The position numbers and the translations under genes were made by a program. A DNA stretch of 25,956 nucleotides from Hymenopellis radicata (taxonomy: Eukaryota > Basidiomycota > Agaricomycetes > Agaricales > Physalacriaceae): contig JADNRX010000711.1 of the NCBI GenBank assembly GCA_015501595.1, positions 1-25,956 of the forward strand, in the 5' to 3' direction. The notes beneath the pieces were generated by a model. It did no database searches. It saw only the letters and a program-made list of their open reading frames with translations, and was not told the DNA's origin. Positions 1 through 8,308 of the stretch are shown piece by piece (positions within the stretch are counted from its first letter, which is position 1; each line of letters begins with the position of its first letter).

Positions 1-8
1 TTGGTTGT

Positions 9-1907
9 GTGTATTTCTGTGGTGTATTTCTGCACTGCACATCAACGGGTGTATACGAACCTTCCAACTCGTCTTATCGATCAAGATGGTTCTGTGTACT
101 TAAGAAGGATGGCAAGAAGCTCAGACTTGTACACAGTTTAGAACCACTCAACGCAGTAACCATCGCACACTCCGGGTTACCTCCAGCTACCGAGGAACTA
201 GCCGAAGCGTTCGCAGGGTTATCCTGTGGTGGGACTTTAGACTTGTATGTAGGTTACGATGAACGGTTGTTAGCAATCTCTTCACGAGACATGACTACCT
301 TCTCAACACCCTACGGTGCACTAAGACTAAGAACACTACCCATGGGATGGACAAATTCAGTGCCCATCTTCCATGAGGATGTAACACACATACTACGAGA
401 TGAAATACCAGCATACACCAGGCCGTACATTGATGATGTACCCGTCAAAGGCCCCACTACCAGATACGAAGACAAGGATGGGAACCCAGAAGTACTTAAG
501 GAAAATCCTAAAATCCGACGCTTCGTGTGGGAACACTTGAACAACATGAACCGTATCATTCAACGGATGAAGTATGCGGGTGGTACCTTCTCAGGACTGA
601 AAGCTATTATCTGTGCGGACGAGATAGTAGTTGTAGGACATGTATGTTCGTATGCGGGCCGGAAACCTGCTGCAGACCGAGTAAAGGTCATACAGGACTG
701 GCCTGATTGCGAGAACTTGACACAAGTCAAGTCCTTTCTCGGGACAACAGGAATTTTCCGAGCCTTCATTAAAGACTACTCAGTCAAGGCCTACGCTATG
801 AACAAGTTAAATCGTGGTGCAGTAGCCTTTCAATGGGGTCCAGAAGAGAAAGCCTCGATGCAAGCCCTCAAAGATGCAATCACAACGTGCCCCATGCTAA
901 AACCTCTCAGGTACGAGTGGGACACGCCGGTAACTTTGTCGGTGGACACATCCTACCAGGCTATAGGCTTCTACTTATCTCAGAAGGATCCTGAAGACTC
1001 TACGAAGACGTACTTTGCCAAGTTCATGTCTATTACTCTGAACGAAACACAAGCAAGATATTCCCAAGCCAAGCGGGAACTGTTCGGTTTACACCGAGCA
1101 CTCATGCATTGTAGGTACTACCTACTTGGGTGTAGAAAGCTCCGCGTAGAGGTAGACGCAAAGTATATCAAGGGAATGTTATCAAACATTGACTCCCTCA
1201 CGAACGCCAATCTACAACGATGGGCTGAAGACATCCTAATGTATCACTTCACTTTGGTACACGTACCAGGCAAGGTGCATGGACCTGATGGTTTGAGTCG
1301 AAGGCCACATTCCGACAAAGATCCCGTGGTACCATACGACGAACCAGATGATACAATAGAGCTAGAGTATGAGGAAAATCCAAACATCCCGAAGGAGGAT
1401 CAACCCTTAGACTTCGAGACGTTCAGAAACAACATCGACACTCGGACAGGCTTCCTACAAACCCTTAGCTCGGGAAGTAGTAAGGAACCCGAGTGGACAA
1501 CAGAACAAGAGGTCCTTCAAGCCACTGCGGTTGCAGTCGAGGACATCGAGAAATGGGTGGACATACCTAACTTCCCGGACCAGAACAGGACTGAACGAGA
1601 GAACACTTGGGAAACCATGTTACCATATGTTCAACCGTACTTGGAAGACAAGGCCCACTCGCAAGAATCAGATCTCCCGACGGACATGACTGCAAAAATG
1701 CAGGATTGGGCTGAAAGCGAGTTCTTTGTTAGGAATAACAGACTCTACAAGAAAGATAAGAAAGGAGAACACAAACGGGTGTTACAAAAACCCGAAAGAA
1801 TGGCGGTTTGCAAGGTCATACACGACAAGAATGGCCATAAGGGACAATACTCTGTCAGATACCTCATTAAGTCAAGGTTCTGGTGGCCAGCTTGGAAACG
1901 GATGTGA
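9..1907 (+). CDS. Ty3/gypsy Pol: reverse transcriptase, RNase H and integrase zinc-finger half (5' partial)
   Basis: The open frame gives 632 residues from the first possible start, but the frame is already open at the window edge, so the true start lies upstream. The RT palm is seen as SRWFCVLKKDGK near residue 25, LDLYVGYDE near 78, MGWTN near 112 and the catalytic YIDD at 140-143. The connection segment KSFLGTTGIFRAFI lies at 241-254. RNase H acidic residues are visible as SVDTS (D313), KRELF (E357), VEVDA (D383) and GPDGLSRR (D427). The frame ends in the integrase zinc finger (HDKNGH, H605 and H610), and its CxxC half lies in the next frame. A one-base indel near nt 1890, at WWPA, brings in the TGA at 1905. 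The coding strand is A/C-rich and unlike the neighbouring host exons. Confidence 0.9.
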   Translation: MYFCGVFLHCTSTGVYEPSNSSYRSRWFCVLKKDGKKLRLVHSLEPLNAVTIAHSGLPPATEELAEAFAGLSCGGTLDLYVGYDERLLAISSRDMTTFSTPYGALRLRTLPMGWTNSVPIFHEDVTHILRDEIPAYTRPYIDDVPVKGPTTRYEDKDGNPEVLKENPKIRRFVWEHLNNMNRIIQRMKYAGGTFSGLKAIICADEIVVVGHVCSYAGRKPAADRVKVIQDWPDCENLTQVKSFLGTTGIFRAFIKDYSVKAYAMNKLNRGAVAFQWGPEEKASMQALKDAITTCPMLKPLRYEWDTPVTLSVDTSYQAIGFYLSQKDPEDSTKTYFAKFMSITLNETQARYSQAKRELFGLHRALMHCRYYLLGCRKLRVEVDAKYIKGMLSNIDSLTNANLQRWAEDILMYHFTLVHVPGKVHGPDGLSRRPHSDKDPVVPYDEPDDTIELEYEENPNIPKEDQPLDFETFRNNIDTRTGFLQTLSSGSSKEPEWTTEQEVLQATAVAVEDIEKWVDIPNFPDQNRTERENTWETMLPYVQPYLEDKAHSQESDLPTDMTAKMQDWAESEFFVRNNRLYKKDKKGEHKRVLQKPERMAVCKVIHDKNGHKGQYSVRYLIKSRFWWPAWKRM

Positions 1908-2264
1908 ACTGGTACATCAAGACTTGTGTTCTCTGTCAGAAGAGGCAGAAGAAGAACATACATATGGAACCAAGGATCACTTCAACCCCAGGGATCTTTG
2001 AGAAAGCCTATGTCGACACCTTCAGAATGCCCAAGTCTACGGGTACGCCTAACAAAGACGGCAAAACCTCTAAAAAGGACTTAGCATCGGAAGAAACAAA
2101 ATATTCCGGTTACAATGCGGTCACAGTAGCAAGGTGTGGACTTTCACGATGGCCTGAAGCCCGAGCCTTGAAGGAAGAGACAGCCAAAACCTTAGGGGAC
2201 TGGTTGTTCGAAGAAGTGTTATCCCGATGGGGTTGCATTCGAGAGATTGTGACTGACAACGGGC
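1883..2264 (+). pseudogene. Ty3/gypsy integrase core, shifted frame, truncated
   Basis: This frame continues Pol after the indel near 1890. It starts with the rest of the H2C2 finger (WYIKTCVLCQKRQ), then the integrase core with the first catalytic aspartate in AYVDTF and the second in IVTDNG. The third catalytic residue, the glutamate, and the C-terminal domain are missing because the sequence switches to MITE DNA at 2265. The retroviral-type integrase joins cDNA ends to host DNA, and without the glutamate this copy cannot. The overlap with the upstream frame is a frameshift product. I saw no slippery-site context arguing for programmed frameshifting, and the position inside the zinc finger is not where such elements shift. 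Confidence 0.85.
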
Positions 2265-2411
2265 TAGAGCATACCACGAGTTTGCGAGTAGGCAGGTACT
2301 CGTGACATACCTGCGATCCGGCTACTTGCCTACCCGGGTAAAAAAAAACTCGGGTTTATCCTACTCGGGTAGGAAACAAGTCACAAGTTCCCAGTTGGTG
2401 AACACAAACTC

Positions 2412-2419
2412 GCCGAGTC
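2412..2419. repeat. Target-site duplication GCCGAGTC, left copy
   Basis: Identical to 2834-2841 on the other side of the inner MITE. An 8-bp perfect duplication is the hAT signature. Confidence 0.92.
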
Positions 2420-2833
2420 TAGAGCATGCCACGAGTCTAAACCCGGGTCTGGCGGTCGAGTTGCGCGAGTTTGCATATCTGAAGTCCGGACTTGCGACTT
2501 GTCTCAAACTCGCGAGTCGCGGGTCTAAAACTCGCGAGTTTGCGAGTTTTTGACGAGTTTTGAGCTATAACCCACTCATATCCCCTTCAACTGAGGTCAA
2601 ACTAGTGCAAACATCATCTCTATAGCCTATTGCAACTCTGTTGGATCATATTCATATGTATAACACAGTTTATATGCATAATATTATATCTTAACTGACT
2701 ACCGGAACCTGCGCAAGTACTTGCAGAATCCTCCAACCTCAAACCTGCGACTTGCGCGAACCTGGGTCGCGAGTCGCGAGTCGCAGGTTACCTGCGAGTT
2801 ACCTGCGCAGGCCGAAACTCGTGGCATGCTCTA
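2420..2833. mobile_element. Inner hAT-type MITE (414 bp) with 8-bp target duplication
   Basis: The element starts TAGAGCATGCCACGAGT and ends with its exact reverse complement, giving a 17-bp perfect terminal inverted repeat. It is flanked on both sides by GCCGAGTC (2412-2419 and 2834-2841), the 8-bp duplication typical of hAT transposition. Subterminal regions hold many GCGAGT/ACTCGC repeats, probable transposase binding sites by analogy with Ac/Ds. There is no coding capacity. Its first ~30 bases closely match the right end of the hAT transposase copy near 13 kb, so that family probably mobilised it. Confidence 0.92.
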
Positions 2834-2841
2834 GCCGAGTC
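2834..2841. repeat. Target-site duplication GCCGAGTC, right copy
   Basis: Identical to 2412-2419 and directly abuts the CTCTA end of the inner MITE. Confidence 0.92.
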
Positions 2842-2864
2842 TACTCGCCCAAAAACTCGCGCAG

Positions 2865-2962
2865 GGAGAGGCATGGGGGGGCTCGAACGGGAGCCCTCTC
2901 CAAATTCCCAAGTCAGATCAAGATGGACTGACCTTGTAGCAGCTTAGCTACGCTCGCTTGAA
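2865..2962 (-). other. tRNA-like / SINE-like sequence with A-box and B-box matches
   Basis: Read on the minus strand, TAGCTAAGC (about 2950-2942) fits the Pol III A-box TRGCNNAGY exactly. About 62 nt further, CCGTTCGAGCC fits the B-box core GTTCGA. A hairpin GTCAG...CTGAC lies between them. I could not fold a canonical cloverleaf: the T-stem and acceptor pairing fail and the A-B distance is long for a simple tRNA. It could be a tRNA pseudogene, a SINE head or chance. The rest of 2842-3129 shows no gene. Confidence 0.3.
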
Positions 2963-3129
2963 TGGAGGGAAACTAATCGGCCCAAGGCCCCTCCCCCTTC
3001 CAAAACTGCTCAACAAAAAAAAAGTGCCGCAATGCAATAAAAAAATACAAATAAAAGTACAATGGCGCGCGCGAATTCACAAGATGAAACAATACACGAA
3101 AATGCGTCCAAACTGTAGCGACAAGATAC

Positions 3130-5927
3130 CTAGTAATCATACAAACTGTCCGACTCGCGTTCCGGCATCCAGATCCCGTTCGGCCCAACTGCCATCCTAT
3201 GGTAAACCGGCTGCTTCCACTCAGTGTGCGGATGGTGCGAAAGAATCATCGGAAGGCGAGGAGTCCGGCCGTACACTGCGAGGAATGAAGAGATATAGAT
3301 CTTGATGAGCTTGTGCTCAACATCATCAAGATTGGCCTCTGTTAATCCCCGCTTCTCGTCGATCTTGAAGTACTGCTCGTCGGTTAACCACCTGGCTGCG
3401 TGAACAACATCCAGCTTCCAAAATCGCATAACATGGCGAAGAGCGTACACGAACGGGGCTCGCGAAAACCAGTCAGGATGCGCCAAGCCGTGATTTGCTT
3501 GTCCCAAATCGGCGAAATGCAGAGGTGCAAGGCCAATTGGGAAGCAGCGCCGTACACGGTTGTAGCGCTCATGAGCAGAAGAAAGGGTAGAAAGGCGCTC
3601 ATCCAAAGCAGCCAATTCGCAACGAAATGCCAACTCATTCACCTCCCAGAGGATCTCGCGGCCATGTCGTTCTGCAAGTAGCCCATCAGAACGAAAGATT
3701 CTCCCCTTCCACTTGCCCTCGTCCGGCAGCTCCACCGAACCGTGCTCCCTCGCGACAGCAAGCAATGCCATCACCTCCTCTTTGTCCTTCATCTTCCTCG
3801 GCGCATTCGTTCCACCTTCCGTCACCGTCACCTCCAAATCGCAACGATCTAACCATAAGCGCCACGCTTTGTGGGAGATAGCCTGCGGCTGACCATGTCC
3901 CATGCAGCTGAGCACAATGCCGCGAATGCGCAGCCAGGAAACCAGATATTCGAAGAGTTTGGGGCGCGAATTGACGTTGGTGAATAAATCTGGGCGGGGA
4001 AGGAAATACCGCTCCAGCGGCTTCTCCACGCACAATGCGAGATCGTACGACTCGTCAATTTTGGCAACGACACTCTGCCAAGTGGTGAAAATACGAGGCA
4101 ACAATTCATGTTCGGGATAAACGAGAACTTTCGCTAATTAATATGTCAGAAGAATTCAATTAACACGATAACTGAAAACTCACTCTGTGGGCCACGACCG
4201 GGAGGGCGTACAGTAGAACGAGAGGAAGACGAGGCAGCCGGTAACCCAATTTGAGGACGAGCTGCACCACTCAGCGCATAAGTCAACGGACTGACAAAAG
4301 AACCCTGATTGCGCTCTATGTACGAAGTGAGGGCTTTGATCTTCCCCATTCCACGTCTCGGGCCCTCCCACAAAGGCGGAACAATGGGCGTTGGGAGCGA
4401 AACCTCCAAAATATCCTTCGCATACGTGATGGGCGCAAGACTATCAACTCGGCATTGCTCGAACATCTCGATATCTCGAAGCAGCCATACAGGAATGCCA
4501 CACTGCAGCAAACGCTTTCCCACCGCCACATCGAAGGTAAAGCACCCAACAAAGTCCTCCCTGAAGGGCGCGACAGTGTTATGAGAGAGCGTGCCCGACC
4601 CCACCGGAAACACAAGCTCCATGAATGTGTGAAGGGCGACACATTGACGTCCTAGACGCTGGAACGAACGAAACATCCCCCAGAAATGTGGAAGCGGGAG
4701 GGGGGTGAGTCGGAGCATTTGGGTAAGCACGGACATAATGGAGGTGTGGCGGTGGAAGGCCTGCATCGTCTCCGGAGGATAACTAACGCAGGAGAACATC
4801 GCCTCAAGGCAAGAGAGGCAGGCCTCCAGATCTCGACTGAGTCCCGGCGTGGCGTGCCCACAACCGCGGCGAAAGGAGGCATCCTCCACGAAGTGCTGAC
4901 TCTGCGATGGAGAATCCCACAGGAAAGCGAGATTATCATCGACGGATCCGTCGCGAGGAAAAATACGAAGAAGACATGGAAGATATGGGGCGCTGGGCTC
5001 ATCTTCTTGAGGCCAGAGCAAGGGATCTTCTGCACCATAGAGGAAATCGCGGCGGATCTGCAGGATCTCGTTGGGGGTGCGCGAAGGGTTCGGGATCCAT
5101 GAAGCATTGGGCGTTGTGATAATAAATGGAGATTCAGTCAGGATGGCACCCAGTTTACCATCGAGAATAGTACGCGCTGAAGCCATGCTGTCAGACGGAC
5201 AAAAAAAGGGGTAGAGAGGAGACGTACGCGCTGTAGGATTCTTGCGCTGGGTGATGACAACCGGGTCATCGAGAAGCGTCTGGTGGAATGCGGTGGGCAT
5301 CTGTGGCGTGAATCTAAGCGATTTATTGTTTAAAGCGGCGGAAAAAAACGTACCGCCTAAGAGAGTATGATATCTGGACTGCTGGGGTCCAGTTAGCATC
5401 CCGTAGCTCTGCACGCCGACAGAGAGGAGGCGCGGCTGTGTGCGCCACACAAGCCGAACCCATCCGCAGACAATCGTCAATGCAGCGCTGCTGGCAATCA
5501 CCAAGACAGCAGCGGATGGCAATCACCAAGCCGCCTCCAATCGTCCCTCCGTCGTGACCGCCCTGCTGCTCGTCAATGAAAAAAAATGCTGATGGCAATC
5601 GCCAAGCAGCGGCGGATGGCAATCGCCAAGCCGCAGGAGAAAGGGAAAGAGTGGAAAGAAAGACAGAGGAAAGAAAAGACTCACTGATGTCAACGATCTT
5701 GAGGATGACAGCGGGATTTGGGCGCCGTATATCAGACGGCACTTGGGCGTTCTGGTGTAGGAGGGGTACACGTGGCCTTGGAATCTAGACGATTCCAGCA
5801 CAGCCACAGAAGATGAGTAAAGACGATTACTCACCTTCAAGCCCAAATCGACGAAGTCACTTTGGGAAGGTGAGTCATTATGATGACTCACCTTCCCATA
5901 GCAGGATTTTGCGCTATCGCGCCTCAT
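3130..5927 (-). CDS. Hypothetical protein, six exons, about 776 aa
   Basis: My model is complement(3130-4133, 4184-5176, 5228-5313, 5354-5408, 5685-5784, 5835-5927). All donors are GTGAGT or GTACGT, all acceptors end in AG, and the phases close exactly to 777 codons including the stop. Introns are 40-51 nt except intron 2 (276 nt), which carries the paired GATTGCC repeat. The two large exons (residues about 112-442 and 443-776) read as a globular, Trp-rich protein with CGIPVWLLR near 337-345 and LWEGPRRGMGKIK after it. I recognise no domain, signal peptide or membrane span. It resembles in style the uncharacterised multi-copy proteins of Agaricomycetes, but that is an impression. The start is the least certain part: the first ATG (5927) lies just upstream of a perfect hairpin that falls inside exon 1. 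Confidence 0.65.
5492..5528 (-). repeat. Paired TGGYGATTGCCA motif, pair 1
   Basis: Two TGGCAATCACCA copies start 25 bp apart. The motif is near-palindromic, with arms TGGY/RCCA around GATT. Confidence 0.7.
5593..5628 (-). repeat. Paired TGGCGATTGCCA motif, pair 2
   Basis: Two TGGCAATCGCCA copies start exactly 24 bp apart. The spacer, read on the minus strand, begins TCCGCCG, as in pair 3. Confidence 0.7.
5863..5898. repeat. Perfect 16-bp inverted repeat with 4-base loop
   Basis: The arms TGGGAAGGTGAGTCAT and ATGACTCACCTTCCCA are exact reverse complements around TATG. Each arm contains AAG|GTGAGT, so a splice-donor-like site points outward on both strands. Each strand also reads ATGACTCACC from the loop side. 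The repeat lies in the putative first exon of the minus-strand gene and at the start of the plus-strand open frame. Confidence 0.9.
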
Positions 5928-6364
5928 CCTCTACCACTACCTCCATCACCGGACTCTCTCTTTCTGGATCCGGCGCTGAGCGGGTTGGCGATTGCCATCC
6001 GCCGTCATATGGCGATTGCCATCGGCTCTTCCTTATCCGTCTGGCATACTCGACATCTTGGATTTTGGTCGGCGGGGCGGGAGGTCGCAGCGGCCTGCGC
6101 CGCTGGCTCAGCGATGCTTCGCGACTCCCTCCCTGATCTAATAATTTTCGGTAAGTTTTATTGATTATCTAGCTACTAATCGAAATCTGTGTAGATCTCA
6201 TCGGGGACTCTCTCGCTGACGTGCTGGACGCTCACCGCGCATTGGCGATTGCCATCCGCTGCTATCTGGCGATTGCCAGATACACTATATCACTGTCTTT
6301 ACCGTCTTGGCGCTCCTGGCCGCCGTCACTGCGCCCGTCATCCAATTTTTGTTCTTGCTCTCAG
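5880..6364 (+). CDS. Candidate first exons of a plus-strand transcript
   Basis: An ATG at 5880 opens a frame to 6150. A clear intron follows at 6151-6194 (GTAAGT, CTACTAAT branch site, TGTAG), and an exon at 6195-6364 continues the frame to another donor (GTAGGT). The predicted peptide is about 147 residues and carries the repeated LAIAI motif produced by motif pairs 3 and 4. It is rich in Ala, Leu and Ser, with no recognised domain. Spliced to the next acceptor (6426), the frame would stop after four codons, so either the frame is not real, the transcript is non-coding, or the splice choice is wrong. The introns are more convincing than the reading frame. Confidence 0.3.
5986..6021 (+). repeat. 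Paired TGGCGATTGCCA motif, pair 3
   Basis: Two exact TGGCGATTGCCA copies start 24 bp apart with spacer TCCGCCGTCATA. Confidence 0.75.
6243..6278 (+). repeat. Paired TGGCGATTGCCA motif, pair 4
   Basis: Two exact TGGCGATTGCCA copies start 24 bp apart with spacer TCCGCTGCTATC. The spacer start matches pair 1 read on the minus strand. Confidence 0.75.
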
Positions 6365-7274
6365 GTAGGTCTGTGCATTTCCCCGTATCGCACTCATTTC
6401 TTACTGTACCGCTCGGTCTCTGGTAGCATATGCACGACTAATACCTACTCCTAAATACACCGCTGTCGTTTGGGCAGGCGCGCCCACGACCGCCGCCCCC
6501 GCCGTCGCTACCTGATCTGGAACTTATATTTGGGTGCGTCCGATAAATTGCTTGGTCTATCCCTCAATTCTGACCGTACTGCTTGGTCCCCTACAGCATA
6601 CGAACCGTGGATAGGTACACTTGAACACTGTGCCGTCGTTTGGGTGGTCCCGCCCTCCGCCGCCGACGCCCCGGCCACTGACGAATCTCACAGGTCAGTT
6701 CCACTCTTTTATTCATATCTCTCTCATTTTTAACGTACTAATCCCCAATCCTCTTAGCATTCAAACCTCTGATAGGTATACTTGAACACTGTGCCGTCAT
6801 TTGGGTGCTCCCGCCCGCCGCCGCCGACATCCCGACCACTGACCGATATCAATTGTAAGTTTTACTCTTCTATTTGTATCTCCCTCATTTTTAATACTGA
6901 AACTTCCTGTCATTAGCTTTCGAACCTTCAAGACAGTCTCTCGAAGACTCTGCCGTCGTCTGGGTGGTCCCGCCCTTCTTCCCGGACATCCCGACTACTG
7001 ACCGATCTTGCCTTTCCTCAAAGGTAAGTTTCTCCAATTTATACATATCTCGCTAATTTCACCATGAATAACCGTGCAGTTCTGCCATCAATGCCTTCAG
7101 TATGCTTGCTCGAAGATTCCGCTGTCGTTTGGGGTATCCCGCCCGCCGGCGCCGATGTCCCGCCCATTAACCGATCTCCAAGGTAAGTTTCTCCAATTTA
7201 TACATATCTCGCTAATTTCACAATGAATAACCGTGCAGTTTTGCCATTAATGCCTTTAGTGTGCTTGCTCGAAG

Positions 7275-7282
7275 ACTCCGCT
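7275..7282. repeat. Target-site duplication ACTCCGCT, left copy
   Basis: Identical to 8487-8494 across the 1204-bp element. Confidence 0.93.
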
Positions 7283-7347
7283 TAGAGTCTGCCACGGATC
7301 GGGTAAAATGGCGGATATCCGCTACCCGATCCGCCACTCGATCCGCG

Positions 7348-7375
7348 GATCGGATCGCAAAAAAGCGATCCGATC
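7348..7375. repeat. Hairpin 0: 11-bp arms, A6 loop
   Basis: GATCGGATCGC and its exact reverse complement flank AAAAAA, inside the 1204-bp element. Confidence 0.9.
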
Positions 7376-7459
7376 TGTGCGATCCGGATCGCGGCACGGG
7401 TTACGGTCAGGCTGAGCTGGCTACGGATATCCGTGCCAACGATCTGTACACGATCCGTG

Positions 7460-7511
7460 CACTCAGCACTCGACGACGACCAAATTCAAGGTCGTTGTCG
7501 AGTGCTGAGTG
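7460..7511. repeat. Hairpin 1: 22-bp arms, 8-nt loop
   Basis: The arms at 7460-7481 and 7490-7511 (CACTCAGCACTCGAC...) pair with a single mismatch. A smaller 8-bp stem, GAGATCAA/TTGATCTC, follows directly at 7511-7529. Confidence 0.92.
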
Positions 7512-7527
7512 AGATCAAATCTTGATC

Positions 7528-7564
7528 TCTCGGGATCAGATAACTGATTTATCTGATCCCGAGA
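7528..7564. repeat. Hairpin 2: 16-bp perfect arms, 5-nt loop
   Basis: TCTCGGGATCAGATAA at 7528-7543 pairs exactly with 7549-7564 around CTGAT. Confidence 0.92.
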
Positions 7565-7666
7565 CCATCCGATCTCTCTCTTCTTCACCACCACCACCAC
7601 CATTGTCCACCCTCGCTCCCTCGCTCTCTCCTCCCTGCATCGCTCGCCGCCATCGCCAGCATCAGA

Positions 7667-7767
7667 CGCGACTTCAAGTCGCGCCTGGTAACTGAATCGA
7701 CTTTAAGTCGTTCGGTCATCGAACGACTTCAAGTCGTTTCGGCCTCTTCTGTCGTGTCTTCAAGACA
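7667..7767. repeat. Cluster of CGACTT-N-AAGTCG palindromes
   Basis: Palindromes lie at 7667-7683 (CGCGACTT c AAGTCGCG), 7698-7710 (CGACTT t AAGTCG), 7722-7738 (AACGACTT c AAGTCGTT) and 7755-7767 (TGTCTT c AAGACA). A 10-bp stem, AAGTCGTTCG/CGAACGACTT, links the second and third (7705-7729). Confidence 0.88.
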
Positions 7768-7865
7768 GACAGCCACCTGGACGATTGCCGTGCTGCTAAA
7801 CGACGGCAGCAATGACACGAAGACCCGCCGGATGCCCCTCCAGAGGCCTAGGACGACTCGACTCG

Positions 7866-7897
7866 CCGTTGCTAGGGCCACGACGCCCTAGCAACGG
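7866..7897. repeat. Hairpin: 13-bp perfect arms, 6-nt loop
   Basis: CCGTTGCTAGGGC and GCCCTAGCAACGG flank CACGAC. Confidence 0.9.
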
Positions 7898-8282
7898 GCC
7901 AGCAGTGACGCGCAAGGCCCCCGAATGGGCAGCAGACAACACAGAATAACGACGACGACCCTCAGGAGGTCGTCACTCGATGGGAGATGCCTCCGCCCTG
8001 CCGTAGTGCGGGCTTGAAGAGCGGAGGTGGCGGGTTTCGGGTGCGCGACGCGTCTGCTGACGACGCCGCGCAATAGGTGTGTTCTTTCTATTTTCTGTGG
8101 TTATATCGATAGACTGTTAATGCTTTTATGTATTCTAACTATATTACAGGTATCCTATCCTTTCGCTTGAGCGCGCCACGCGTGCTTCTGACATAGACGC
8201 GTAAGCCCCAGCAAAAGGGCAGCAACGATGACAGTCACGGCCCCTCCCCACTCCCTCTCCACCATTGTTTCGTCGTCGGTAT

Positions 8283-8308
8283 GCGGTTCGCTCCTTTGAG
8301 CGAACCGC
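8283..8308. repeat. Hairpin: 11-bp perfect arms, CTTT loop
   Basis: GCGGTTCGCTC and GAGCGAACCGC flank CTTT, near the right end of the 1204-bp element. Confidence 0.9.

Larger units (their letters stand above)
1..2264 (+). mobile_element. Ty3/gypsy LTR retrotransposon fragment (pol part)
   Basis: The stretch encodes, in order, reverse transcriptase, RNase H, the H2C2 integrase zinc finger and the first half of the integrase core, which is the Ty3/gypsy pol order. The window starts inside it, so gag, protease and the 5' LTR are not visible. The 3' side stops abruptly at the TDNG motif of integrase, where a hAT-type MITE begins at 2265. No integrase C-terminus or 3' LTR is seen after the MITE, so this copy is truncated. 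One frameshift near 1890 separates the two pol reading frames. The copy is probably dead, but the RT and RNase H are open throughout. Confidence 0.93.
2265..2841. mobile_element. Outer hAT-type MITE, truncated, invaded by a second MITE
   Basis: The sequence begins TAGAGCATACCACGAG, which matches the terminal repeat of the inner element at 2420 (TAGAGCATGCCACGAG) and the right end of the hAT copy at 13036. Subterminal sequence is full of ACTCGGGTA, CCCGGGT and GCGAGT motifs. The matching right end (expected CTCGTGGTATGCTCTA) is not found after 2841, so the element is probably truncated. Motif-rich sequence runs on to about 2866, so the end given is only where the inner insertion stops. It interrupts the integrase gene exactly after TDNG. 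Confidence 0.6.
5409..5684 (-). repeat. Oversized intron carrying two GATTGCC motif pairs
   Basis: This intron of the hypothetical gene is 276 nt, while its four sibling introns are 40-51 nt. The extra length holds two copies of a paired motif: TGGCAATCACCA at 5492 and 5517, and TGGCAATCGCCA at 5593 and 5617. On the gene strand these read TGGYGATTGCCA. The same paired motif recurs in the opposite orientation from 5986 to 9085. Confidence 0.6.

Noticed and set aside
1883..1910. Programmed frameshift between Pol frames
   Set aside because: The shift lies inside the integrase zinc finger, not at a gag-pol junction, and no slippery run is present. A simple indel is more likely.
2302..2553. 83-codon plus-strand frame
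   Set aside because: It is made of MITE subterminal repeats (GCGAGT/ACTCGC).
2865..2962. Functional tRNA gene
   Set aside because: The A and B boxes fit, but the T-stem and acceptor stem do not pair and the spacing is long. Kept only as a SINE-like candidate.
4251..5119. Plus-strand open frames over the 776-aa gene
   Set aside because: They are antisense shadows of exons with exact splice phases on the minus strand.
5500..5640. CRISPR-like spaced repeats (TGGCAATCGCCA units)
   Set aside because: The units come as doublets scattered over 3.6 kb in both orientations of a eukaryotic genome. They do not form an array, and there are no cas genes.
5864..5899. A 32-nt intron (GTGAGT...CCATAG) within the hairpin
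   Set aside because: It is shorter than any other intron in the window and too short for normal splicing.
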